A stretch of DNA of 64,000 bases from Lelliottia nimipressuralis (lineage in GTDB: Bacteria > Pseudomonadota > Gammaproteobacteria > Enterobacterales > Enterobacteriaceae), in NCBI RefSeq assembly GCF_004402045.1, contig NZ_SOMG01000016.1, positions 248,001-312,000 of the forward strand, written 5' to 3'. The notes beneath the pieces are model-generated. The model was not told the DNA's origin and did not search any database. It saw nothing but the letters and a program-made list of their open reading frames with translations. Positions 30,264 through 39,583 of the stretch are shown here, in pieces; positions within the stretch are counted from its first letter, which is position 1, and each line of letters starts with the position of its first letter. A program made the translations under genes and the position numbers.

Positions 30264-31106
30264 TTACTGGCGTACCAGCCGGCCCGTAGCAGGGACAAAG
30301 TCGGTATTGGTCCGCCACGGGTTGATATCCAGACCGCCACGGCGGGTATAGCGCGCGTAAACGCTCAATTTTTCTGGCTGGCAGAAACGCTGAATATCGC
30401 TAAAGATGCGCTCCACGCACTGCTCGTGGAATTCGTTGTGATGGCGGAACGACACCAGATAGCGCAGCAGCTTTTCGCGGTCAATTTTCGGGCCGCGATA
30501 CTGGATCTGCACTGAACCCCAGTCCGGCTGGTGGGTAATCAGACAGTTGGACTTCAGCAGATGGCTGACCAGCGTCTCTTCGACCACCTTTCCGCTTGCC
30601 GCATTTTCGAGGTAATCGGCGCTGAATTCATAATTCTCCACCTCGATATCCTGATCGTCGATGCAGGTCCCGTTGAAGTGGGCAATCGGCTGGCCTTCCA
30701 GCTCGTGCAGGCGATACAGTGAAACACTCACCTTGCCCTGCGCGCAGGCGCTTAAATCACGTTCAAGGGTGTGCTGAACATCGTCCCAGTGGGCGAATTT
30801 GGTCTGGTTAAAGCTGTTGAGATAGAGCTTAAAGCTTTTGGATTCCACCAGATTCTGGCTGGCGTAATCCAGCTCAACGTGGCCCACCGCCACCTGCGGC
30901 AGTCCGCGCGCGTTGAGCCACGAGAGTTCGTACAGCGTCCAGATATCACCGCCGACAAACGGCAGCGCGTCCGCATGCAGACCCAGAGGATCGCGATTCA
31001 GGCTGCGCGGCACGCCCTGCAGCAGGCTTGCATCGTAGGTATCGCGGTAGTCGGTCGATTTACCCAGCGTTAAGCCGGTTAACGCCTGATGATTTTCGTA
31101 AGACAT
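30264..31106 (-). CDS. queF: NADPH-dependent 7-cyano-7-deazaguanine reductase
   Basis: QueF reduces the nitrile preQ0 to the amine preQ1 in queuosine biosynthesis. The 280-residue product is the long, tandem T-fold type (282 in E. coli). The QueF motif [17 protein letters not shown] lies in the N-terminal half. The active-site cysteine region [20 protein letters not shown] and the signature [17 protein letters not shown] lie in the C-terminal half. It is divergent from syd. queE and queD lie 24 kb away in this window. Confidence 0.95.
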   Translation of the reverse strand: MSYENHQALTGLTLGKSTDYRDTYDASLLQGVPRSLNRDPLGLHADALPFVGGDIWTLYELSWLNARGLPQVAVGHVELDYASQNLVESKSFKLYLNSFNQTKFAHWDDVQHTLERDLSACAQGKVSVSLYRLHELEGQPIAHFNGTCIDDQDIEVENYEFSADYLENAASGKVVEETLVSHLLKSNCLITHQPDWGSVQIQYRGPKIDREKLLRYLVSFRHHNEFHEQCVERIFSDIQRFCQPEKLSVYARYTRRGGLDINPWRTNTDFVPATGRLVRQ

Positions 31107-31175
31107 GTTTCATAGCCACTTTACAGGTACACTTATGGCCTGAGTTTATCCTGTCTGACAAGAAGAGAGAAATCG

Positions 31176-31721
31176 GTGGACATCGAAACTGCAAATGCCC
31201 TCACTACCTTCACAACCCGATATTGCGATGCATGGCATGAAAAGCAGGGCTCGTGGCCGCAAAGCGCTGATTTATATGGCGTCCCCTCGCCGTGCATTAT
31301 CTCTTCATCCGACGATTACGTTATCTGGCAGCCAAAGCCCAATGCTGGTGCGCAAAATGTAAATGCGGTTGAACGGGCAATGGACCTTGTGGTACAATCA
31401 GCGGTTCATGCGTTTTATGCCACGCAGTTTGCAGGGGATATGCCCGCGCGCTTTGCTGATATCACGCTGACGCTGTTGCAGACCTGGAGCGAAGACGATC
31501 TGCAGCGTGTTCAGGAAAACCTGATTGGTCACCTGGTCACGCAAAAACGCCTTAAGCTTTCTCCGACGCTCTTTATCGCCACGCTCGACAGCGAACTGGA
31601 TGTTATCTCTGTCTGTAACCTGTCCGGCGAAGTCATTAAAGAGACTATCGGCACCCGCAATCGCGAGACCCTCGCCCCCTCTCTTGCGGATTTCCTCACC
31701 CGACTTGAGCCACTTCTGTAA
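31176..31721 (+). CDS. syd: SecY-interacting protein Syd
   Basis: Syd is a peripheral cytoplasmic protein that binds SecY and is thought to monitor or remove misassembled SecYEG. The product has 181 residues, the E. coli length. The GTG start at 31176 is preceded by AGAGAGAA. Conserved segments include [34 protein letters not shown] and [26 protein letters not shown]. The gene is followed by the csrB regulatory region, as in E. coli. Confidence 0.94.
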   Translation: MDIETANALTTFTTRYCDAWHEKQGSWPQSADLYGVPSPCIISSSDDYVIWQPKPNAGAQNVNAVERAMDLVVQSAVHAFYATQFAGDMPARFADITLTLLQTWSEDDLQRVQENLIGHLVTQKRLKLSPTLFIATLDSELDVISVCNLSGEVIKETIGTRNRETLAPSLADFLTRLEPLL

Positions 31722-31740
31722 TCCATGATGCTATAGCGCG

Positions 31741-31776
31741 TGTGAGAGATCTCTTACAAGGTTTGTGAGAGATCGC
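31741..31776. promoter_or_regulatory. UvrY (GacA-type) box upstream of csrB, with a repeated half-site
   Basis: TGTGAGAGATCTCTTACA at 31741-31758 is an 18-bp near-perfect inverted repeat of the GacA/UvrY type (TGTAAG-N6-CTTACA). A second copy of the half-site, TGTGAGAGATC, follows at 31764-31774. The box is centred about 180 bp upstream of the csrB start, the distal placement known for UvrY at csrB. Confidence 0.82.
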
Positions 31777-31931
31777 TGGAACATTCAGTATCGCCTTATT
31801 TAATTCAGATTAATATCACACTGTTTTTCAATGGATTACTTGCTCTTACGCTCTTTTTTAGGGGTTTCTTACGGCTCACAACGCTGACAGGGTGGGTTGT
31901 AAGACGAAGCGGAATAGCGGATTCTATCTCC

Positions 31932-32292
31932 GTCGACAGGATGCCGACACGAGAAACGAACATCAGGATGATGGCGTTTCTTACTCAGGACTCGTCAGGA
32001 TGGCGCTGCAGGAAGGCTTCAGGATGAAGCAAAGGGATAACGCAGGATGCGTAAGGGACACCTCCAGGAAGGAGAACGAGAACCGGTCAGGATGGTCGGT
32101 GGGTCAGGAAGACCAGGACGTTTCAGGATGAAACAAACACGTCAGGAAGATGTGTGCATGACGCACAGGTTTACGGATGACCAGGCCTTCGGGCTCAGGA
32201 AAAGTTGTCACGGATGAGCAGGGAGCACGAATTGTAGCTGGAATGCTGCGAAACGAACCGGGAGCACTGTTTTTACAGTGCTCCCTTTTTTT
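31932..32292 (+). ncRNA. csrB: CsrB, CsrA-sequestering regulatory RNA
   Basis: CsrB binds many CsrA dimers and relieves CsrA control of carbon storage, motility and biofilm genes. The RNA starts near GTCGACAGG at 31932, preceded by GATTCTATCT as in E. coli. I count 22 GGA motifs, mostly CAGGA(T/A), many in hairpin loops flanked by short inverted repeats. It ends at a strong terminator: GGGAGCACTGT and ACAGTGCTCCC (32260-32285) around TTTT, then seven T. Length is about 361 nt (369 in E. coli). The syd-csrB-yqcC order is conserved. Confidence 0.96.
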
Positions 32293-32350
32293 ATTTCTGC
32301 CGTCCGCAATGCTATGCTGCGCGCCGTTCACTTTTTCAGTTGAGGTTACC

Positions 32351-32680
32351 ATGACGCAACACGATAGCGTTCGTGCTCAGTTGCACGCCATCGAAGCCCT
32401 TTTGCGCCAACATCAGCTGTGGCAGGAGACCGCGCCGCAGCCCGAAGCGTTCGCGAGCACTCAGCCCTTCTGCCTGGATACGCTGGCACCGTTCGAATGG
32501 CTGCAGTGGGTGTTAATTCCGCGTATGCACGCCTTGCTTGAGGGCGGTCATCCGCTGCCGCAGGCATTTGCTGTCTCTCCCTATTATGAAATGGCGCTCG
32601 AGGCGACGCATCCTGCGCGCGACGTGATGCTGGTCGAACTGGAAAAACTGGATGTCCTGTTTGCCGGTGAAAATGCATGA
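32351..32680 (+). CDS. yqcC: YqcC family protein
   Basis: This 109-residue protein of unknown function equals the E. coli YqcC length when started at the ATG at 32351, which has TTGAGG nine bases upstream. A longer in-frame reading from 32177 would run through the csrB terminator and is rejected. The sequence is soluble, with the conserved stretch LAPFEWLQWVLIPRMHALLE and PYYEMALEATHPARDVMLVELEKLD. Its end overlaps truC by four bases. The constant pairing suggests a link to the pseudouridine synthase, but this is unproven. Confidence 0.92.
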   Translation: MTQHDSVRAQLHAIEALLRQHQLWQETAPQPEAFASTQPFCLDTLAPFEWLQWVLIPRMHALLEGGHPLPQAFAVSPYYEMALEATHPARDVMLVELEKLDVLFAGENA

Positions 32681-33453
32681 CGCTTGAGATCCTCTATCAG
32701 GACGAGTGGCTGGTAGCGGTAAATAAACCGTCAGGCTGGCTGGTGCACCGAAGCTGGCTGGATCGCGACGAGAAAGTAGTGGTGATGCAGACCGTGCGCG
32801 ATCAGATTGGCCAGCATGTTTTTACCGCTCATCGTCTCGACAGACCGACTTCCGGCGTGCTGCTGATGGGGCTGTCCAGCGAAGCAGGCCGTCTGCTGTC
32901 ACAGCAGTTCGAACAGCACCAGATCCAGAAACGCTACCATGCGATCGTCCGTGGCTGGCTGACCGAGTCCGCCACGCTGGACTACCCGCTGGTAGAGGAG
33001 CTGGACAAAATCGCCGATAAATTTGCCCGCGATGACAAAGGTCCGCAGCCCGCAGTGACGGATTATCGCGGCATGGCGACGACCGAAATGCCGGTGGCCA
33101 CCAGCAAATTTCCGACCACACGTTACAGCCTGGTTGAGCTTCTGCCCAAAACCGGGCGTAAGCACCAGCTGCGGCGGCATCTTGCGCACCTGCGCCACCC
33201 GATTATTGGCGATAGCAAACACGGCGATCTGCGTCAGAACCGCAGTGCGGCCGAACATTTTGGCTGCGGCCGTCTGATGCTACACGCGAGCGAGCTCAGC
33301 CTGACGCACCCGTTTACCGGTGAACCGCTGACTATCCACGCGGGGCTGGATGACGTCTGGATGCAGGCCCTGTCACAGTTTGGCTGGATGGGGCAACTCC
33401 CCAAAAATGAAAGGGTTGAGTTTGTACCGGGCAACGTTCAGGATGAACAGTAA
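32677..33453 (+). CDS. truC: tRNA pseudouridine(65) synthase TruC
   Basis: TruC isomerises U65 of tRNA-Ile1 and tRNA-Asp to pseudouridine. The 258-residue product is an RluA/RluC-family enzyme with no S4 domain. The catalytic aspartate is Asp55 in HRLDRPTSGVLL. Further family motifs are KRYHAIVRGW and KTGRKHQLRRHLAHLRHPIIGD. It overlaps yqcC and is followed after 24 bp by yqcA, forming a yqcC-truC-yqcA unit. Confidence 0.96.
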   Translation: MTLEILYQDEWLVAVNKPSGWLVHRSWLDRDEKVVVMQTVRDQIGQHVFTAHRLDRPTSGVLLMGLSSEAGRLLSQQFEQHQIQKRYHAIVRGWLTESATLDYPLVEELDKIADKFARDDKGPQPAVTDYRGMATTEMPVATSKFPTTRYSLVELLPKTGRKHQLRRHLAHLRHPIIGDSKHGDLRQNRSAAEHFGCGRLMLHASELSLTHPFTGEPLTIHAGLDDVWMQALSQFGWMGQLPKNERVEFVPGNVQDEQ

Positions 33454-33477
33454 GCGCATTCATTATGGGAAAATAGC

Positions 33478-33927
33478 ATGGCTGAAGTAGGCATTTTTGT
33501 CGGCACAATGTACGGCAACTCGCTGCTGGTAGCGGAAGAGGCTGAGGCAATACTCGCCAGCCAGGGCCATAAAGCCACGGTCTATGAAGACCCGGAACTG
33601 GCGGACTGGGAAAAGTATAAAGATAAATACATTCTGGTGGTGACTTCCACCACCGGGCAGGGCGATCTGCCGGACAGCATCGTGCCGCTATTCCAGGGAA
33701 TTAAGGACCAGCTTGGCTATCAGCCGGACGTGCACTACGGCATCATTGCCCTCGGCGACAGCTCTTACGCCAACTTCTGCGGCGGTGGTAAGCAGTTCGA
33801 TGCGCTCCTGCAGGAACAGAGCGCCCAGCGCGTCGGCGAGATGCTGCTAATTGATGCCGGTGAGCATCCTGAACCCGAAAGCGAATCGAACCCGTGGGTG
33901 GAGAACTGGGCAACGCTCCTTAAATAG
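33478..33927 (+). CDS. yqcA: Flavodoxin YqcA
   Basis: YqcA is a short-chain flavodoxin (149 residues) that binds FMN. The phosphate-binding loop is [15 protein letters not shown] at the N-terminus. The flavin-flanking loops are [12 protein letters not shown] and [18 protein letters not shown]. In E. coli it is an electron carrier of uncertain partner. It closes the yqcC-truC-yqcA unit and is followed by a REP palindrome. Confidence 0.94.
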   Translation: MAEVGIFVGTMYGNSLLVAEEAEAILASQGHKATVYEDPELADWEKYKDKYILVVTSTTGQGDLPDSIVPLFQGIKDQLGYQPDVHYGIIALGDSSYANFCGGGKQFDALLQEQSAQRVGEMLLIDAGEHPEPESESNPWVENWATLLK

Positions 33928-33935
33928 TTTTCCAG

Positions 33936-33963
33936 GCCGGGTCAGGCGTAGCCGCCACCCGGC
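33936..33963. repeat. REP-type palindrome after yqcA
   Basis: GCCGGGT and ACCCGGC arms flank CAGGCGTAGCCGCC. It lies nine bases after the yqcA stop. The rest of the 295-bp gap to gudP carries no visible gene and presumably the gud promoter. GGCTTCAGGCC near 34120 is a minor palindrome. Confidence 0.85.
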
Positions 33964-34222
33964 AATACACTCCGCACCAAACGCCAATTCCGTGAACCAC
34001 CTTCCACTCCCCTGGGCTTATGCCATAAACAACCTCTCAAACACCCTTCAATACTGTGTTTTTGCACGGTGAGGGAACGTGTCACTCCTTCATATACTTT
34101 CCCGGTCACTATAAAACGGCTTCAGGCCGTACCAAAACGACAAAACACAAATCTCATTCTGATTACCCTACCGGTGCTGTACAGAATGAACCAGGCGAAA
34201 GCTATGTTTCAGGAGTGCAACA

Positions 34223-35578
34223 ATGAGTACATTAAGCCACGCAGCGAGCAGCGCTGAAAAGCGCACCAATGCCCGCTACTGGATAGTGGTGATGCTGTTT
34301 ATCGTCACATCCTTTAACTATGGTGACCGCGCCACGCTGTCGATTGCCGGCTCGGAAATGGCAAAAGATATCGGCCTTGATCCCGTGGGCATGGGTTACG
34401 TTTTCTCCGCATTCTCATGGGCCTACGTCATCGGGCAAATTCCTGGCGGCTGGCTGCTGGACCGTTTTGGCTCTAAACGCGTCTATTTCTGGTCCATTTT
34501 TATCTGGTCTGCCTTTACCCTGCTCCAGGGCTTCGTCGATGTCTTCAACGGCTTCGGCATTATCGTGGCGCTCTTCACGCTGCGCTTCCTGGTGGGCTTA
34601 GCGGAAGCACCTTCCTTCCCCGGCAACAGCCGCATTGTGGCGGCCTGGTTCCCGGCGCAGGAGAGGGGAACGGCGGTGGCTATTTTTAACTCTGCCCAGT
34701 ATTTCGCAACGGTGATCTTTGCGCCGATTATGGGCTGGCTGACGCATGAGGTGGGCTGGTCGCACGTCTTCTTCTTCATGGGGGGGCTTGGGATCGTCAT
34801 CAGCTTCGTCTGGCTGAAAGTGATCCACGAACCCAACCAGCATCCTGGCGTAAATAAAAAAGAGCTGGAATACATCGCTGAGGGCGGAGCGCTGATCAAC
34901 ATGGATCAGAAAGCCGCGGCGGCTAAAGTCCCGTTCAGTCAGAAATGGGCGCAGATCAAACAGCTCGTCGGTTCCAGGATGATGATCGGCATCTATCTGG
35001 GCCAGTACTGTATTAACGCCTTAACCTACTTTTTCATTACCTGGTTCCCGGTGTACCTGGTGCAGGCCCGCGGTATGTCGATTCTGAAAGCAGGATTTGT
35101 TGCCTCGATCCCGGCAATCTGCGGCTTCGTCGGTGGCGTGCTCGGCGGGGTGATTTCCGACTGGCTGATGCGCCGCACGGGTTCACTGAACATCGCGCGT
35201 AAAACGCCGATTGTGCTCGGCATGCTGCTCTCCATGACCATGGTGTTCTGTAACTACGTCAGCGCGGAGTGGATGATTATCGGCTTTATGGCGATGGCCT
35301 TCTTCGGCAAAGGCATTGGCGCGCTGGGCTGGGCGGTGATGGCGGATACAGCACCGAAGGAGATCAGCGGCCTGAGCGGCGGCCTGTTCAACATGTTCGG
35401 CAACATCTCTGGGATTGTTACGCCAATCGCTATCGGTTACATCGTCGGCACGACCGGCTCTTTCAATGGTGCGCTGATTTACGTAGGTGTGCATGCGCTG
35501 GTGGCGGTACTGAGTTACCTGGTGCTCGTGGGAGATATCAAACGCGTCGAACTTAAACCTGTTGCGGAGCGTGGATGA
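34223..35578 (+). CDS. gudP: D-glucarate/galactarate MFS transporter GudP
   Basis: GudP is a proton symporter of the anion:cation (ACS) branch of the major facilitator superfamily that imports glucarate and related diacid sugars. The 451 residues (450 in E. coli) show about 12 transmembrane segments, with signatures [24 protein letters not shown] and [23 protein letters not shown]. The ATG has CAGGAG upstream. The gudX start overlaps the gudP stop. E. coli gudPXD is activated by CdaR and CRP; no operator could be assigned by eye. Confidence 0.95.
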   Translation: MSTLSHAASSAEKRTNARYWIVVMLFIVTSFNYGDRATLSIAGSEMAKDIGLDPVGMGYVFSAFSWAYVIGQIPGGWLLDRFGSKRVYFWSIFIWSAFTLLQGFVDVFNGFGIIVALFTLRFLVGLAEAPSFPGNSRIVAAWFPAQERGTAVAIFNSAQYFATVIFAPIMGWLTHEVGWSHVFFFMGGLGIVISFVWLKVIHEPNQHPGVNKKELEYIAEGGALINMDQKAAAAKVPFSQKWAQIKQLVGSRMMIGIYLGQYCINALTYFFITWFPVYLVQARGMSILKAGFVASIPAICGFVGGVLGGVISDWLMRRTGSLNIARKTPIVLGMLLSMTMVFCNYVSAEWMIIGFMAMAFFGKGIGALGWAVMADTAPKEISGLSGGLFNMFGNISGIVTPIAIGYIVGTTGSFNGALIYVGVHALVAVLSYLVLVGDIKRVELKPVAERG

Positions 35579-36918
35579 TGACAACGCAATCGAGCCCAAT
35601 CGTCACGGAGATGAAGGTCATTCCGGTGGCCGGGCAGGACAGCATGCTGCTCAATATTGGCGGTGCCCATAATGCCTGGTTTACCCGTAATATCGTCGTG
35701 CTGAAAGACAGCGCAGGGAATACCGGCGTGGGCGAAGCGCCAGGCGGGGAGGTGATTTACCAGACGCTGGTCGACGCTATTGCGCAGGTGGTGGGCCAGG
35801 AGATCGGCCGTCTGAACAAGGTGGTTCAGCGGGTGCATAAGGGCAATCAGTCGGCAGACTTTGATACGTTCGGTAAAGGTGCCTGGACGTTCGAACTGCG
35901 CGTCAACGCTGTCGCCGCGCTGGAGGCGGCCCTGCTCGATTTACTGGGCCAGGCGCTGAATGTCCCGGTCTGCGAACTGCTGGGGCCTGGCAAACAGCGC
36001 AATGCGGTGACGGTGCTGGGATACCTGTTCTACATTGGCGATCGTACTAAAACCGACCTGCCTTATCTGGAATACTCTCCGGGCAGCCACGAATGGTATC
36101 ACCTGCGCCATCAGGAGGCGCTCTCCGGGGAGGCCGTGGTCCGGCTGGCCGAAGCCGCGCAGGATCGCTACGGCTTTAAGGATTTCAAGCTGAAGGGCGG
36201 CGTGCTGCCCGGCGAGCAGGAGATTGAAACGGCCCGGGCGCTGAAAAAGCGCTTTCCGGATGCACGTATCACCGTTGACCCGAACGGCGCATGGCTGCTG
36301 GATGAAGCGATTGGCCTGTGCAAAGGGCTGGGGGATGTCCTGACCTATGCGGAAGACCCTTGCGGCGCGGAGCAGGGCTATTCGGGCCGTGAAGTGATGG
36401 CTGAGTTCCGTCGTGCCACCGGGCTGCCGGTGGCGACTAATATGATCGCCACTAACTGGCGCGAAATGGGTCATGCGGTGATGTTGAATGCCGTCGACAT
36501 TCCGCTGGCGGACCCACACTTCTGGACGCTCTCAGGCGCGGTGCGTGTGGCACAGCTTTGCGATGAGTGGGGCCTGACCTGGGGATGCCACTCGAACAAT
36601 CATTTCGACATTTCGCTGGCGATGTTTACCCATGTTGGCGCAGCAGCGCCGGGTAACCCGACCGCCATCGACACCCACTGGATTTGGCAGGAGGGTGAAG
36701 CCCGCCTGACGAAAAATCCGCTGGAAATCAAAAATGGCAAGATTGCCGTACCGGATGCGCCGGGTCTGGGCGTGGAGCTTGACTGGGATCAGATCCATAA
36801 AGCCCATGAGGCGTATAAAAAATTGCCGGGCGGCGCGCGTAACGATGCTGGCCCAATGCAGTACCTTATTCCCGGCTGGACATTTGACCGTAAGCGCCCT
36901 GTTTTCGGACGTCACTGA
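35575..36918 (+). CDS. gudX: Glucarate dehydratase-related protein GudX
   Basis: GudX is an enolase-superfamily paralogue of GudD with weak glucarate dehydratase activity in E. coli. It has 447 residues. The catalytic-site signatures of the glucarate dehydratase subgroup are kept: [13 protein letters not shown] (Lys base), TVDPNGAW (Asp ligand), [12 protein letters not shown] (Glu ligand), TNMIATNW (Asn ligand) and [10 protein letters not shown] (His base). It therefore does not look like a dead enzyme. ATG codons at 35575 and 35578 are both possible. It is 15 bp from gudD and clearly arose by tandem duplication. Confidence 0.93.
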   Translation: MMTTQSSPIVTEMKVIPVAGQDSMLLNIGGAHNAWFTRNIVVLKDSAGNTGVGEAPGGEVIYQTLVDAIAQVVGQEIGRLNKVVQRVHKGNQSADFDTFGKGAWTFELRVNAVAALEAALLDLLGQALNVPVCELLGPGKQRNAVTVLGYLFYIGDRTKTDLPYLEYSPGSHEWYHLRHQEALSGEAVVRLAEAAQDRYGFKDFKLKGGVLPGEQEIETARALKKRFPDARITVDPNGAWLLDEAIGLCKGLGDVLTYAEDPCGAEQGYSGREVMAEFRRATGLPVATNMIATNWREMGHAVMLNAVDIPLADPHFWTLSGAVRVAQLCDEWGLTWGCHSNNHFDISLAMFTHVGAAAPGNPTAIDTHWIWQEGEARLTKNPLEIKNGKIAVPDAPGLGVELDWDQIHKAHEAYKKLPGGARNDAGPMQYLIPGWTFDRKRPVFGRH

Positions 36919-36933
36919 TAAAAGGATTGAACG

Positions 36934-38271
36934 ATGAGTACTTTTTCTACCCCTGTAGTCACCTCCATGCAGATCGTTCCGGTTGCGGGCCATGACAGCA
37001 TGTTGATGAACCTGAGCGGCGCACATGCACCATTCTTCACCCGCAATATTGTGATTATTAAAGACAATGCCGGCCATACCGGCGTGGGTGAAATTCCGGG
37101 CGGGGAGAAGATCCGCAAAACGCTGGAAGATGCCATTCCGCTGGTGGTGGGCAAAAGGCTGGGTGAGTACAAAAATGTTCTCAATACCGTGCGCAATACC
37201 TTTGCCGATCGCGATGCCGGTGGTCGTGGCCTGCAAACTTTCGATCTGCGCACCACAATCCACGTGGTGACCGGTATTGAATCCGCGATGTTGGATCTGC
37301 TGGGACAGCATCTGGGCGTTAACGTTGCGTCGCTGCTGGGCGAAGGGCAGCAGCGCAGTGAAGTCGAAATGCTGGGCTATCTGTTCTTTGTCGGCGACCG
37401 CAAGCTGACGCCGTTGCCGTACCAGAGCCAGCCGGACGAACAATGCGACTGGTACCGGCTCCGCCACGACGAGGCGATGACCCCGGATGCGGTGGTGCGT
37501 CTGGCGGAGGCCGCGTACGAAAAATATGGCTTCAATGATTTCAAACTGAAGGGTGGCGTGCTGGCCGGTGAGGAAGAGGCGGAAGCCGTCACCGCACTGG
37601 CAAAACGTTTCCCGCAGGCGCGCGTGACGCTCGATCCGAACGGGGCCTGGTCGCTTGAGGAAGCGATCGCGATCGGCAAGCAGCTGAAAGGCGTGCTGGC
37701 CTACGCGGAGGATCCATGCGGGGCTGAGCAAGGCTTCTCTGGGCGGGAAGTGATGGCGGAATTCCGTCGCGCCACGGGGTTGCCGACCGCGACGAATATG
37801 ATTGCCACCGACTGGCGTCAGATGGGACACACCCTGTCATTACAGTCTGTCGACATTCCGCTGGCTGATCCGCATTTCTGGACGATGCAGGGGTCGGTGC
37901 GCGTAGCGCAGATGTGCCACGAGTTTGGCCTGACCTGGGGTTCGCACTCCAACAACCACTTCGACGTGTCGCTGGCGATGTTCACTCATGTTGCCGCCGC
38001 CGCGCCGGGCACGATTACCGCTATCGACACGCACTGGATCTGGCAGGAAGGTAATCAGCGTCTGACTAAGCAGCCGTTTGAGATCAAAGGTGGCATGGTG
38101 CAGGTGCCTTCAACGCCGGGGCTGGGGGTTGAGCTGGATATGGACCAGCTCATGAAGGCCCACGAGCTGTATCAAAAACACGGCCTGGGCGCACGCGACG
38201 ACGCGATGGCGATGCAGTATCTGATCCCGGACTGGACATTCGACAATAAACGCCCGTGCATGGTACGATAA
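36934..38271 (+). CDS. gudD: D-glucarate dehydratase GudD
   Basis: GudD dehydrates D-glucarate (and L-idarate) to 5-keto-4-deoxyglucarate. It has 445 residues. Active-site motifs of the mandelate racemase branch of the enolase superfamily are complete: [44 protein letters not shown] and [19 protein letters not shown] precedes the ATG. A hairpin with a short T-run lies directly after the stop. A glycerate kinase follows. The aldolase (garL) and reductase (garR) steps are not in this window. Confidence 0.96.
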   Translation: MSTFSTPVVTSMQIVPVAGHDSMLMNLSGAHAPFFTRNIVIIKDNAGHTGVGEIPGGEKIRKTLEDAIPLVVGKRLGEYKNVLNTVRNTFADRDAGGRGLQTFDLRTTIHVVTGIESAMLDLLGQHLGVNVASLLGEGQQRSEVEMLGYLFFVGDRKLTPLPYQSQPDEQCDWYRLRHDEAMTPDAVVRLAEAAYEKYGFNDFKLKGGVLAGEEEAEAVTALAKRFPQARVTLDPNGAWSLEEAIAIGKQLKGVLAYAEDPCGAEQGFSGREVMAEFRRATGLPTATNMIATDWRQMGHTLSLQSVDIPLADPHFWTMQGSVRVAQMCHEFGLTWGSHSNNHFDVSLAMFTHVAAAAPGTITAIDTHWIWQEGNQRLTKQPFEIKGGMVQVPSTPGLGVELDMDQLMKAHELYQKHGLGARDDAMAMQYLIPDWTFDNKRPCMVR

Positions 38272-38280
38272 ACGCATTGG

Positions 38281-38304
38281 GACCGCTCCCATTGGCGGTC
38301 TTTT
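38281..38304 (+). terminator. Terminator after gudD
   Basis: GACCGC (38281-38286) and GCGGTC (38295-38300) pair around an eight-base loop, followed by TTTT. It is weaker than the other terminators here, so read-through into the glycerate kinase gene is possible. Confidence 0.7.
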
Positions 38305-38348
38305 ACGTGGTGTATGCTTAACGTAACGACTATGCGTAAGGATGGCTT

Positions 38349-39488
38349 ATGAAAATTGTTATCGCACCGGACTCGTATAAGGAAAGTTTGAGTGCGCTTG
38401 AGGTTGCGACAGCGATAGAGCGTGGTTTTCGCGAGATCTTTCCCGAGGCGGTTTACGTCAAACTGCCGGTCGCGGATGGTGGCGAAGGAACGGTTGAGGC
38501 GATGATCGCGGCAACGCAGGGACGCATTGTACATGTTCCGGTGACTGGTCCGCTGGGTGAGCGCGTGGAAGGGTTTTATGGCTTATCCGGTGACGAGCAG
38601 AGTGCTTTTATTGAAATGGCGGCTGCAAGCGGCCTGGAGCTGGTCGTCCCTTCGCAGCGTAATCCCCTGAAAACGACCTCCTGGGGCACAGGCGAACTTA
38701 TTCGTCACGCGCTGGATGCAGGCGTTAAGCATATCATTATTGGCATTGGCGGCAGTGCGACCAACGACGGCGGAGCAGGAATGGTGCAGGCGCTGGGGGC
38801 AAAGCTGCTGGACGCCAGTGAACAGCCACTTGGACAGGGTGGGGGCGAGTTGGGAAAACTTGCCCGTATCGACCTGAGCGGGCTGGACAAACGTCTTGCG
38901 GAGTGTCGGATAGAGGTCGCCTGCGACGTGACCAATCTCCTGACCGGAAAGGATGGCGCGTCAGCCGTATTTGGTCCGCAGAAGGGGGCGACACCCGAGA
39001 TGATCATTACCCTGGACAACGCGCTTGCACAGTATGCGAGAGTCATTGCCCGGGATCTGGATATCGATGTGCTAAACCTTGCTGGCGGCGGCGCGGCGGG
39101 CGGCATGGGGGCAGCACTGTACGCCTTTTGCGGCGCGCAGCTGCGCCAGGGCATTGAGATCGTGACCGATGCGCTACACCTGGCTGACCAGGTGGCCGAT
39201 GCGGATTTGGTGATCACGGGGGAAGGTCGCATCGACAGCCAGACGATCCACGGCAAAGTCCCGGTGGGCGTGGCGAAAGTGGCGAAACGCTTTAACAAAC
39301 CCGTCATCGGTATTGCAGGTAGCCTGACGGCGGACGTTGGCGTAGTACACGATCACGGTATTGATGCGGTGTTTAGCGTCATTTACACCATCTGCTCGCT
39401 CGAAGATGCGCTGGAAAATGCCAGCGAGAACGTCAGGATGGCCGCAAGGAATATCGCGGCGGTGCTGAAAGTCGGGCAGGGAATGTAG
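38349..39488 (+). CDS. Glycerate 2-kinase (GarK/GlxK type)
   Basis: This enzyme phosphorylates D-glycerate to 2-phosphoglycerate. The 379 residues match type I glycerate kinases (E. coli GarK, 381), starting MKIVIAPDSYKESLSALEVA. Other signatures are PVADGGEGTVEAMIAATQG, IIIGIGGSATNDGGAGMVQALG, GAAGGMGAALYAF and LVITGEGRIDSQTIHGKVP. E. coli has garK with garPLR and glxK in the allantoin region, but none after gudD, so this is an added copy or a moved one. It completes the lower end of glucarate catabolism, and its product feeds enolase. It may be read with gudPXD or from its own promoter in 38305-38340. Confidence 0.94.
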   Translation: MKIVIAPDSYKESLSALEVATAIERGFREIFPEAVYVKLPVADGGEGTVEAMIAATQGRIVHVPVTGPLGERVEGFYGLSGDEQSAFIEMAAASGLELVVPSQRNPLKTTSWGTGELIRHALDAGVKHIIIGIGGSATNDGGAGMVQALGAKLLDASEQPLGQGGGELGKLARIDLSGLDKRLAECRIEVACDVTNLLTGKDGASAVFGPQKGATPEMIITLDNALAQYARVIARDLDIDVLNLAGGGAAGGMGAALYAFCGAQLRQGIEIVTDALHLADQVADADLVITGEGRIDSQTIHGKVPVGVAKVAKRFNKPVIGIAGSLTADVGVVHDHGIDAVFSVIYTICSLEDALENASENVRMAARNIAAVLKVGQGM

Positions 39489-39492
39489 ATCT

Positions 39493-39513
39493 CCCTCTCC
39501 CTGTGGGAGAGGG
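39493..39513. repeat. CCCTCTCCC/GGGAGAGGG dispersed hairpin
   Basis: A perfect nine-pair hairpin with a TGT loop is followed by GCGGGGTGAGGGCA. This is a common dispersed element in Enterobacter and Klebsiella genomes, recognised from general knowledge. It lies four bases after the glycerate kinase stop and may end that transcript. Confidence 0.7.
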
Positions 39514-39550
39514 GCGGGGTGAGGGCATCAGGCCGCACCTGCAATTGTAG

Positions 39551-39576
39551 GCCCGGTAAGCTAAACGCCACCGGGC
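39551..39576. repeat. REP-type palindrome between glycerate kinase and barA
   Basis: GCCCGGT and ACCGGGC arms flank AAGCTAAACGCC, followed by TTTT on the plus strand. It lies between convergent genes, seven bases past the barA stop. Confidence 0.8.
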
Positions 39577-39583
39577 TTTTACC

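Noticed and set aside
31892..32131. A 79-codon plus-strand reading frame rich in Gly, Asp and Arg
   Set aside because: It is a reading of the repeated GGA elements of csrB, not a protein gene.
32177..32350. N-terminal extension of yqcC
   Set aside because: It would run through the csrB 3' end and terminator. The ATG at 32351 has a good ribosome-binding site and gives the known protein length.
35575..36918. GudX as a decayed pseudogene of gudD
   Set aside because: The frame is intact at full length with all active-site motifs present.
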